This document shows positions 1 to 5,147 of a DNA stretch of 5,582 nucleotides, one piece after another (the stretch's first letter is position 1; every line of letters begins with the position of its first letter). Location: NCBI GenBank assembly GCA_003223895.1, contig QHXD01000250.1, positions 1 through 5,582 of the forward strand, written 5' to 3'. The notes under the pieces are model-generated. The model saw nothing but the letters and a program-made list of their open reading frames with translations. It was not told where the DNA came from and made no database searches. This stretch comes from Acidobacteriota bacterium. GTDB lineage: Bacteria; Acidobacteriota; Terriglobia; 20CM-2-55-15. Both the position numbers and the translations under genes were made by a program.

Positions 1-1
1 G

Positions 2-1549
2 ATTCTCGGCGCAGGTAAACTCACCGGAAAGACGAGGAGCAGTTGGACGTTCGGCCTGGTGGAAGCTGTCACTGGCCGTGAGTACGCGAAAACCCTCCAG
101 GCCGACCAGCGCTTCAGGGTTGAAGTGGAGCCGTTGACCAACTATTTTGTCGGCCGCGTCTTGAAGGAGAAGAACCGCGGTGGCTTCGGATTCCTCGCAA
201 CTGGCGTTCAGCGCGATCTAAGCTTGCCCGCCCTTCGCGACCTGCTGCCCGGCCGCGCCTATGTTGCAGGTGGCGACGGCTACTTTTATCTGGATTCGGA
301 CAAGGAGTGGGTGGTTACAGGCAAACTTGCCGGAAGCTGGATGAAAGGGAATGCGGCCGCAATCGACAACCTGGAGCGTTCGTCGCAGCACTATTTCCAA
401 CGCCCGGACGCCCGTCACGTAAGACTGCATCCCGGCGCGACGTCGATGCAGGGTTGGACGGGCAGCGTCAATCTCAACCGCCAACGGGGAAACGTCACTT
501 TCAACGCATCACTATGGGGAACAAGTCCCGGTTTCGAATCCAACGATGTGGGATTCCAGACGGGCGGCGACATTGCCGGCACACATGCCGTCGTACTGTA
601 CAGGAAGCCTAGTCCCGACCGATGGACGCGAAGCCGGTACGCATGGGCCGCAAAATGGACGACGTGGAATTTCGCCAGGCAGATCCAGGGAAACGGCTGG
701 AATGGTGAGGCCGGCTTCACCACGATGAGCTACTGGTCGTTCTGGTTCAACGGAGGAGGGAACTGGCCAGGCCAGGACGATCGCCTGACTCGTGGAGGAC
801 CCGCAGCGATTGGACTGGCTGGAGGTTTTCTCAATCTCGGAGGATACAGCGATTCGCGCAAGAAAATTTCTTTGAACTACTACTACGGCCAGGGATCGAA
901 TCGCGCCGGAGGCTGGAACAAGCAGGGAAATGTGGGAATGAATCTCAAGCCCTCTTCTTCGTTTACGATTTCGACGGGCCCCAGCGTGAACCGGTCCCGC
1001 GGTATTGCTCAGTATGTGCAATCGGTGACGGACACGACGGCTGTCCACACCTACGGCAATCGGTACGTTTTTGCCGACATCGATCAATTCCAGGTTTCCA
1101 TGACGACGCGAGTGAACTGGACCCTCAGTCCCAGGATGTCATTGCAGGTGTTTGCGCAACCCCTGATCTCAGTCGGTGACTATTGGGACTTCAAAGAGTT
1201 CGCACGTCCGAAGACGTTTTCGTTTTCGCGTTTCGGGTATGACATCGGCAGCATCAGCGCCAATGCCAGCCCCGGTGAAAAGAGGAAGTACACCGTGGAT
1301 CCCGATGGTGACGGGCCTGGCCTGCCGTTCACTTTCGACGATCCCGACTTCAATTTGAAATCGCTGCGCATCAACGCCATCTTCCGGTGGGAATGGAAGC
1401 TCGGCTCGACGCTTTATTTCGTGTGGACGGAGAATCGCGAGGATAAATCCAACCCCGGCCAGTTTTCGACCCAGGACATCGGCAGGCTTTTCACGGCCCA
1501 CGCGAACGACATATTTCTCGTCCGCCTTGCCTACTGGTTCACACGTTGA
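2..1549 (+). CDS. DUF5916-type outer-membrane beta-barrel protein, C-terminal part (5' end outside window)
   Basis: The reading frame is open from the first bases of the window to a TGA at 1547-1549, giving 515 visible residues. The GTG at 59 is not the true start: the codons before it read ILGAGKLTGKT...WTFGL, which continues the family pattern into the following VEAVTGREYA. Members are normally about 700-900 residues, with an N-terminal carbohydrate-binding family-9-like domain before a large C-terminal DUF5916 region. Only the latter is visible here. The sequence is rich in alternating aromatic and polar stretches (NYYYGQG, SYWSFWFNGGGNW), as in outer-membrane beta-strands, and ends FLVRLAYWFTR like a closing strand. 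A DPDGDGPG loop lies at about residues 433-440, followed by FTFDDPDFN and a W-rich STLYFVWTENR segment, all typical of the family. The molecular role of DUF5916 proteins is not established; an outer-membrane role, possibly in carbohydrate or peptide handling, is inference. No partner gene is visible downstream. Confidence 0.85.
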   Translation: MLGAGKLTGKTRSSWTFGLVEAVTGREYAKTLQADQRFRVEVEPLTNYFVGRVLKEKNRGGFGFLATGVQRDLSLPALRDLLPGRAYVAGGDGYFYLDSDKEWVVTGKLAGSWMKGNAAAIDNLERSSQHYFQRPDARHVRLHPGATSMQGWTGSVNLNRQRGNVTFNASLWGTSPGFESNDVGFQTGGDIAGTHAVVLYRKPSPDRWTRSRYAWAAKWTTWNFARQIQGNGWNGEAGFTTMSYWSFWFNGGGNWPGQDDRLTRGGPAAIGLAGGFLNLGGYSDSRKKISLNYYYGQGSNRAGGWNKQGNVGMNLKPSSSFTISTGPSVNRSRGIAQYVQSVTDTTAVHTYGNRYVFADIDQFQVSMTTRVNWTLSPRMSLQVFAQPLISVGDYWDFKEFARPKTFSFSRFGYDIGSISANASPGEKRKYTVDPDGDGPGLPFTFDDPDFNLKSLRINAIFRWEWKLGSTLYFVWTENREDKSNPGQFSTQDIGRLFTAHANDIFLVRLAYWFTR

Positions 1550-1569
1550 TCCAGTTCACATTTTTGCGG

Positions 1570-1599
1570 TTGGACTGCTTCAGTGCAGTAGTGTAGGCT
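1570..1599 (+). promoter_or_regulatory. Candidate promoter of the radical SAM gene, possibly leaderless
   Basis: A TTGGAC hexamer at 1570-1575 and a TAGGCT hexamer at 1594-1599 are separated by 18 bp. The -10-like hexamer ends 7 nt before the ATG at 1607, so transcription would start at or beside the start codon. Only a bare AGG (1595-1597) could serve as a Shine-Dalgarno sequence. A small inverted repeat, ACTGC-N6-GCAGT (1574-1589), lies between the two hexamers and could be an operator or chance. The hexamers match consensus only partly (TAGGCT agrees at three of six positions), so this is a suggestion from layout. Confidence 0.3.
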
Positions 1600-1606
1600 G
1601 ATTCGC

Positions 1607-3064
1607 ATGTCATTGAGCGTTTTGCTGGTTGTGCCCATCCGGGAAGGCGCCAACGTCCAGATTGCGCCCGACGCTGGAGTCCTCTATCTCGGTACTGCTC
1701 TTCAAAACAAGGGCTTCAACGTCACAATGCTCGACTGCTCCAAGGAAGGGCTGACCTTCCGGGATTTCAAAACCTTCCTGGAATCGAAGCATTTCGATGT
1801 CGTCGGCTTCCGATGCTATAGCCGCGACCACAACTACGTCAGCCACCACCTCCGGATCGTCCGCCAGGTTTTACCGCAAGCCCTGACTCTCGTGGGCGGA
1901 CCTCATCCCTCGGCGCTGCCGGAATTCGTTTTGGACTCCATGCCCGCTCTCGATTTTGCCTGGAAGGCTGAGGCCGAGGAAGGCCTGCCGCAGTTGCTCT
2001 CGTATTTCCGTGAGTACGGAAAGGAAATACCCGAAGCGGATCTGCAGAAGATTCCCGGTCTGGTCTGGCGTAACACCAAAACGCAGACGATTGTCGTCAA
2101 TCCGCCGGGCTTCGGGATGGATCTGGATAGCTTCGGAATTCCGGCCTGGGAGCTGATGCAGCCGGACACCTATCCCGGCTTCATCTGGGATGAGTACTAC
2201 CCGATTCTGACGACTCGCGGGTGTCCGTACCCCTGCACGTATTGCAACACGCCCGGTCTCTCGGGAAAGAAGCTTCGGCATCGCAGCGTCCCGCACGTGA
2301 TCGAGGAGCTTCGGTTCCTGAAGAATCGGTACAACATTCACCGCTTCAGCATCATCGACGATGAATTTACGCTCGATAGACGCTATGCCGCGCAGTTTTG
2401 CCAGGGTCTGATCGAGGCAGGACTGAACCTCAGGTGGGATTGCCCGGTAGGCGTGCGTCTCGACTCGCTCACTCCGGAACTCCTTCAGCTCATGGAGAAG
2501 GCCGGCTGCGAAGCCCTGGCTGTTGGAATCGAGTCGGGCAACGAGCGCATACAGAAGCTGATACAGAAGAAAGTCACTGTCGAGAAGATCAGACAGAGAG
2601 CCGCGCTGATCGACGGTGTGAGCCGGATCAAGATCTGGGGCTACTTCATGATCGGCTTCATGGACGAAACGGAAGAGGAAATCTGGGACACGATCAATCT
2701 GGCCAAATCTCTTCCCCTCATGCGCGCGAACTTCAACCTGGTGATTCCTGTCCCGGGCACCGCCATCTTTGAAGAGGCTTTGCGGGAAAAACGGCTGGTG
2801 CTCGATCGGATCAATTGGGATACGTGCACTTGCGACCAGATCTCTTTCCGCCGCAATCACGTCTCCGGAAAGCGCCTTGTTCAACTGGAGAGGCTGGCCT
2901 ACCTCTATTTTTATGGCCGGCCGCGCATTCTGTGGCAACTCACCAAATCCACCTTCAAGGACAGCGAAGTCGTATGGTCCAGCCTGAAGAAACTAAAGGC
3001 ATTGTTCCGGGCGGGCGAAGTCGACTCTCGCGTACCGATGTACGTCCGCGAAGCTGACGTGTAG
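1607..3064 (+). CDS. B12-binding-domain radical SAM protein, substrate unknown
   Basis: This 485-residue protein has the two-domain layout of cobalamin-binding-domain radical SAM enzymes (the BchE-like superfamily). Residues 1 to about 140 form a Rossmann-like B12-binding fold: VLLVVPIREG at the N-terminus, GVLYLGTAL, and VGGPHPSALPE starting at residue 96. The radical SAM domain follows from about residue 195. Its cluster motif is CPYPCTYC with cysteines 206, 210 and 213, which bind the 4Fe-4S cluster that cleaves S-adenosylmethionine. Later core motifs are VGIESG (306-311), GYFMIGFMDET (345-355) and PVPGT (381-385). I see no DxHxxG motif, so base-off histidine ligation of cobalamin is not indicated. 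Such enzymes are cytosolic and do methylations, cyclisations or other radical chemistry, often on lipids, tetrapyrroles or natural products. No neighbour points to a substrate. The C-terminal region (about 400-485) carries a C407-T-C409 pair and is basic near the end. The ATG at 1607 is chosen because the B12-fold begins immediately after it. Confidence 0.88.
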   Translation: MSLSVLLVVPIREGANVQIAPDAGVLYLGTALQNKGFNVTMLDCSKEGLTFRDFKTFLESKHFDVVGFRCYSRDHNYVSHHLRIVRQVLPQALTLVGGPHPSALPEFVLDSMPALDFAWKAEAEEGLPQLLSYFREYGKEIPEADLQKIPGLVWRNTKTQTIVVNPPGFGMDLDSFGIPAWELMQPDTYPGFIWDEYYPILTTRGCPYPCTYCNTPGLSGKKLRHRSVPHVIEELRFLKNRYNIHRFSIIDDEFTLDRRYAAQFCQGLIEAGLNLRWDCPVGVRLDSLTPELLQLMEKAGCEALAVGIESGNERIQKLIQKKVTVEKIRQRAALIDGVSRIKIWGYFMIGFMDETEEEIWDTINLAKSLPLMRANFNLVIPVPGTAIFEEALREKRLVLDRINWDTCTCDQISFRRNHVSGKRLVQLERLAYLYFYGRPRILWQLTKSTFKDSEVVWSSLKKLKALFRAGEVDSRVPMYVREADV

Positions 3065-3084
3065 ACCCCAACAGGGAGTAAACT
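3054..3084 (+). promoter_or_regulatory. Candidate promoter of the P5C dehydrogenase gene
   Basis: A TAAACT hexamer at 3079-3084 resembles a -10 element, and CTGACG at 3054-3059 resembles a -35 element at a slightly long spacing of 19 bp. The -35 lies in the last codons of the radical SAM gene. A start about 7 nt downstream, near 3091, would give a leader of roughly 14 nt that still contains the AGGAGG ribosome site. The matches are partial; read-through from the upstream gene across the 40-bp gap is an equal alternative. Confidence 0.28.
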
Positions 3085-3091
3085 GGAATTC

Positions 3092-3097
3092 AGGAGG
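3092..3097 (+). promoter_or_regulatory. Shine-Dalgarno site of the P5C dehydrogenase gene
   Basis: AGGAGG lies 7 nt before the ATG at 3105. It is a full-strength ribosome binding site and fixes that ATG as the start. Confidence 0.85.
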
Positions 3098-3104
3098 CCG
3101 AGTC

Positions 3105-4730
3105 ATGAGCGGTTATCGAATTCCCGTCCCTATCAACGATCCCGTCCGAAACTACGAGCCTGGCAGCAGCGACCGGCAGGCTCTGAAAAGCAGGCTGGCC
3201 GAGATGTCGGCCGAAAAAATCGAGATTCCGTTGCTGATTGGCGGCAAGGAAGTGCGGACCGGCGACACGGGAACGCAGGTGATGCCGCATCGACATGGCC
3301 ACGTCCTGGCGACCTGGCATAAAGCAGGCCCGAAGGAAGTGGAACAGGCGGTCAAGGCCGCTGCCGATGCCGGACGCGAGTGGGCGTCGTGGAGCCTGGA
3401 AGATCGCGCTTCGGTTTTTCTCCGTGCAGCCGATCTCATGGCGACAACGTGGCGCTACACGATCAACGCCTCGACGATGCTCAATCAGAGCAAGACCGTC
3501 CATCAGTCCGAAATCGATGCGGTTTGCGAGTCGGTCGATTTCCTGCGATTCAATGCTCACTTCGCCCAGCAGATTTACGATAACCAGCCGATGAGTGCGC
3601 CGCTCATGTGGAATCGCATGGATTACCGGCCCCTGGAAGGCTTCGTTTATACCGTTACGCCGTTCAATTTCACATCGATCGGGGCCAATCTCTCTTCTGC
3701 GCCGGCGCAGATGGGCAATGCCGTTATCTGGAAACCCGCGAGCTCGACGGTCTTCAGCAACTATCACATCATGAAACTGTTCGAAGCGGCAGGGCTGCCT
3801 CCGGGAGTGATCAATTTCGTGCCTGGAAACGCATCCACCATCAGCGATGTCCTTCTCAACCACCGGGATCTTGCGGGTATTCATTTCACCGGTTCGACGG
3901 AAGTATTCCAGGCGATGTGGCGCACGGTCGGCGAGAACATCGCGAAGTACAGGTCGTACCCCAGGCTCGTCGGCGAAACGGGCGGTAAAGACTTCATCCT
4001 GGCCCACGCGAGCGCGGAGCCGGACGCATTGATCACGGCCATTGTCAGGGGCGGCTATGAGTATCAGGGACAGAAATGCAGCGCGGCGTCGCGTATTTAC
4101 GTTCCCGAGAACCTGTGGAAGCGCGTCAAAGACCGGCTTATAGACACCATCAAGAGCCTCTCGATGGGAGATGTCTCCGATTTCCGCAATTTCATGGGGG
4201 CGGTGATCGATCGCGCGGCGTTCAAACGATTGACCGGGTATTTGGAAGAGGCACGCCGATCGAATGACGCGCAGATCATCGCGGGTGGTGAGGCTGACGA
4301 TTCGGTCGGATATTTCATCCGGCCGACCTTGATTCAGGTGAAACGGCCGGATTATCGGACCATGTGCGAAGAGCTGTTCGGCCCGGTCGTGACGCTGTAC
4401 GTGTACCCGGAAAAGGAGTGGGAATCCACGCTATCCATCATCGACACCTCGACTCCTTACGCGTTGACCGGGGCTGTCTTTGCAACCGACCGCGCGGCCA
4501 TTGCCGATGCCGACCGTAAGCTGCGATTCGCGGCCGGCAACTTCTACATCAATGACAAGCCGACCGGCGCCGTCGTCGGACAGCAGCCCTTCGGTGGAGC
4601 CCGGGCCAGCGGAACGAATGACAAGGCCGGGTCGATGATGAACCTGCTCCGCTGGGTCAGCGCGCGCACGATCAAAGAGAACTTCGTTCCGCCGGCGAGC
4701 TATCGCTACCCCTTCATGTCGGAGCAGTGA
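3105..4730 (+). CDS. pruA: 1-pyrroline-5-carboxylate dehydrogenase (L-glutamate gamma-semialdehyde dehydrogenase)
   Basis: This 541-residue cytosolic aldehyde dehydrogenase oxidises glutamate gamma-semialdehyde (the open form of pyrroline-5-carboxylate) to glutamate with NAD+, the second step of proline catabolism. It resembles the group-1 P5C dehydrogenases (TIGR01236-like, including mitochondrial ALDH4A1) and has their length. Visible motifs in order: TPFNFT (185-190) with the oxyanion-hole asparagine N188; WKPAS with K210; FTGSTEVF, with GSTE at 263-266 in the NAD-binding fold; GETGGK with general base E291; GQKCSA with nucleophile C325; EELFGPVV, whose E423 normally contacts the cofactor ribose; and the family signature GQQPFGGARASGTND (492-505). 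E291 and C325 are 34 residues apart, the spacing I recall for the human enzyme. All catalytic residues are present. It is a stand-alone enzyme, not fused to proline dehydrogenase as in PutA, and no proline dehydrogenase gene is in the window. The start is fixed by the AGGAGG site 7 nt upstream. Confidence 0.95.
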   Translation: MSGYRIPVPINDPVRNYEPGSSDRQALKSRLAEMSAEKIEIPLLIGGKEVRTGDTGTQVMPHRHGHVLATWHKAGPKEVEQAVKAAADAGREWASWSLEDRASVFLRAADLMATTWRYTINASTMLNQSKTVHQSEIDAVCESVDFLRFNAHFAQQIYDNQPMSAPLMWNRMDYRPLEGFVYTVTPFNFTSIGANLSSAPAQMGNAVIWKPASSTVFSNYHIMKLFEAAGLPPGVINFVPGNASTISDVLLNHRDLAGIHFTGSTEVFQAMWRTVGENIAKYRSYPRLVGETGGKDFILAHASAEPDALITAIVRGGYEYQGQKCSAASRIYVPENLWKRVKDRLIDTIKSLSMGDVSDFRNFMGAVIDRAAFKRLTGYLEEARRSNDAQIIAGGEADDSVGYFIRPTLIQVKRPDYRTMCEELFGPVVTLYVYPEKEWESTLSIIDTSTPYALTGAVFATDRAAIADADRKLRFAAGNFYINDKPTGAVVGQQPFGGARASGTNDKAGSMMNLLRWVSARTIKENFVPPASYRYPFMSEQ

Positions 4731-4737
4731 TTCGAGT

Positions 4738-4783
4738 TGTAGCGGCGGTCTATGACCGCCGGCGGTCATAGACCGCCGCTACA
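4738..4783. repeat. Perfect 46-bp palindrome, REP/REPIN-like
   Basis: The 23 bases at 4738-4760 are the exact reverse complement of 4761-4783, with no loop and no mismatch. Each arm also contains its own hairpin: GGCGGTC-TAT-GACCGCC at 4744-4760, and GGCGGTC-ATA-GACCGCC at 4761-4777. The outer six bases, TGTAGC and GCTACA, close the long stem. The element therefore looks like two short palindromic units placed head to head, as in REP doublets (REPINs). It begins 7 bp after the stop codon of the P5C dehydrogenase gene, a usual place for such repeats. It could also slow or end transcription, but no T-tract follows, so it is not a standard intrinsic terminator. Copy number in the genome cannot be seen from here. 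Confidence 0.9.
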
Positions 4784-4790
4784 GTTACTC

Positions 4791-4806
4791 TGGCAGTCCA
4801 GATGCA
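4791..4806 (+). promoter_or_regulatory. Candidate sigma-54 (-24/-12) promoter of the helix-turn-helix gene
   Basis: TGGCAGTCCAGATGCA matches the sigma-54 pattern TGGCACG-N4-TTGCW at TGGCA, the second T, GC and the final A. The GG and GC dinucleotides have the exact required spacing of 10 bases. The start would fall near 4817, leaving an 18-nt leader that keeps the whole AGGAGG site. A competing sigma-70-like -10, TATAAG at 4818-4823, abuts that ribosome site and lacks a good -35, so it would give a transcript without the Shine-Dalgarno sequence. I see no enhancer sites, and a 16-base match of this quality can occur by chance. Confidence 0.3.
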
Positions 4807-4823
4807 TATTTCCCCCTTATAAG

Positions 4824-4829
4824 AGGAGG
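4824..4829 (+). promoter_or_regulatory. Shine-Dalgarno site of the helix-turn-helix gene
   Basis: AGGAGG lies 5 nt before the ATG at 4835 within a purine-rich run (4821-4833). This strong site is a main reason to accept the short gene as real. Confidence 0.8.
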
Positions 4830-4834
4830 AAGAT

Positions 4835-5038
4835 ATGAAATCGACCGATGGATGTGCAATAAAAAGGACGTTTCTGGACATTCCTAACGCAGCCGAGTTG
4901 GCGGGCTTCTCTGTGCGGCATTTCCGCAGAATCATTGAGGAAGAGCGCATCCGGATAGTCCAGATCGGCCGGAAATTCTTTATCCTTGGCGCTGATTTTG
5001 AGCGCTGGCAGTCCGCTAAGAGAAGTAAAGTATCTTGA
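4835..5038 (+). CDS. Small excisionase/MerR-like helix-turn-helix DNA-binding protein
   Basis: This 67-residue protein is probably a DNA-binding protein of the short winged-helix type seen in phage and island excisionases and many orphan regulators (HTH_17-like). After a short polar lead, TFLDIPNAAELAGFSVRHF (12-30) gives the first helix, the turn at G24-F25-S26, and a recognition helix running to about E37 with several Arg/His residues. IRIVQIGRKFFILGADFERW (39-58) forms the wing and the closing helix, with the usual terminal tryptophan; a basic tail follows. The length is normal for the family, so it need not be a fragment. It sits alone between pruA and htpG with gaps of about 100 bp on both sides. 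Its GC content is about 50% by hand count (101 of 204), visibly below its neighbours. No integrase, recombinase or toxin partner is present, so excisionase activity cannot be claimed; a local regulator is as likely. Target DNA is unknown. Confidence 0.75.
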   Translation: MKSTDGCAIKRTFLDIPNAAELAGFSVRHFRRIIEEERIRIVQIGRKFFILGADFERWQSAKRSKVS

Positions 5039-5043
5039 AATTT

Positions 5044-5066
5044 TTCCATCAACTTGATTGATGGAA
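5044..5066. repeat. 9-bp inverted repeat with 5-nt loop after the helix-turn-helix gene
   Basis: TTCCATCAA (5044-5052) and TTGATGGAA (5058-5066) are perfect inverted copies around CTTGA. The repeat begins 5 bp after the stop codon of the helix-turn-helix gene. A T-run lies before the stem rather than after it, so it does not look like an intrinsic terminator in either direction. It may be an mRNA 3' stem or a dyad protein-binding site, possibly for the adjacent regulator; this is inference. Confidence 0.6.
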
Positions 5067-5080
5067 CTCCTAAAGTTTGA

Positions 5081-5107
5081 GGCGGCCGCAACCCCAAAGC
5101 GGCCGCC
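5081..5107. repeat. GC-only inverted repeat 9-N9-9 just upstream of the htpG promoter
   Basis: GGCGGCCGC (5081-5089) and GCGGCCGCC (5099-5107) are perfect inverted copies around a 9-nt loop (5090-5098). As RNA this would be a very stable hairpin, but no T-tract follows, so factor-independent termination is doubtful. It ends 4 bp before the -35-like element of htpG. The 9-9-9 geometry equals that of the CIRCE heat-shock operator, but the bases are unrelated to CIRCE. It could insulate htpG from upstream transcription or act as an operator. Confidence 0.6.
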
Positions 5108-5110
5108 CAG

Positions 5111-5140
5111 CTTGAACCTACCGACCCACCTCGTTACACT
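5111..5140 (+). promoter_or_regulatory. Candidate htpG promoter, leaderless layout
   Basis: TTGAAC (5112-5117) and TACACT (5135-5140) are separated by the ideal 17 bp, each matching the housekeeping consensus at four of six positions. The -10 ends 7 nt before the ATG at 5148, so the transcript would start at the start codon; the intervening CTCTTTC offers no Shine-Dalgarno sequence. The -35 also contains CTTGAA (5111-5116), the -35 core of RpoH heat-shock promoters. No CCCCAT-type -10 stands at the right distance, so heat-shock sigma use is only a possibility. Confidence 0.45.
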
Positions 5141-5147
5141 CTCTTTC

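Noticed and set aside
59..61. GTG as the start of the first gene
   Set aside because: The codons before it remain open and match the family, so it is an internal valine codon of a gene that begins outside the window.
512..1087. 191-codon open frame on the - strand opposite the DUF5916 gene
   Set aside because: The + strand frame has continuous family similarity, and the antisense product shows no motif.
1871..2938. Long open frame of 355 codons on the - strand inside the radical SAM gene
   Set aside because: It lies wholly antisense to a gene with intact family motifs, its translation shows no recognisable domain, and such long shadows are common in GC-rich genes.
3090..4007. 305-codon open frame on the - strand opposite the P5C dehydrogenase gene
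   Set aside because: It is antisense to a clear aldehyde dehydrogenase, with an Arg/His-rich, domain-free translation typical of a shadow frame.
4738..4790. Palindrome as a standard intrinsic terminator of pruA
   Set aside because: No run of T follows the stem on either strand, and perfect symmetry with nested hairpins fits a repeat element better.
4750..5097. 115-codon open frame on the - strand covering the helix-turn-helix gene and half the palindrome
   Set aside because: Its C-terminus is just translated palindrome (AAVYDRRRS), it has no recognised domain, and it opposes a better-supported gene with AGGAGG and a clear fold.
5081..5107. CIRCE operator before htpG
   Set aside because: Only the 9-9-9 geometry agrees; the arms share no sequence with the CIRCE arms TTAGCACTC and GAGTGCTAA.
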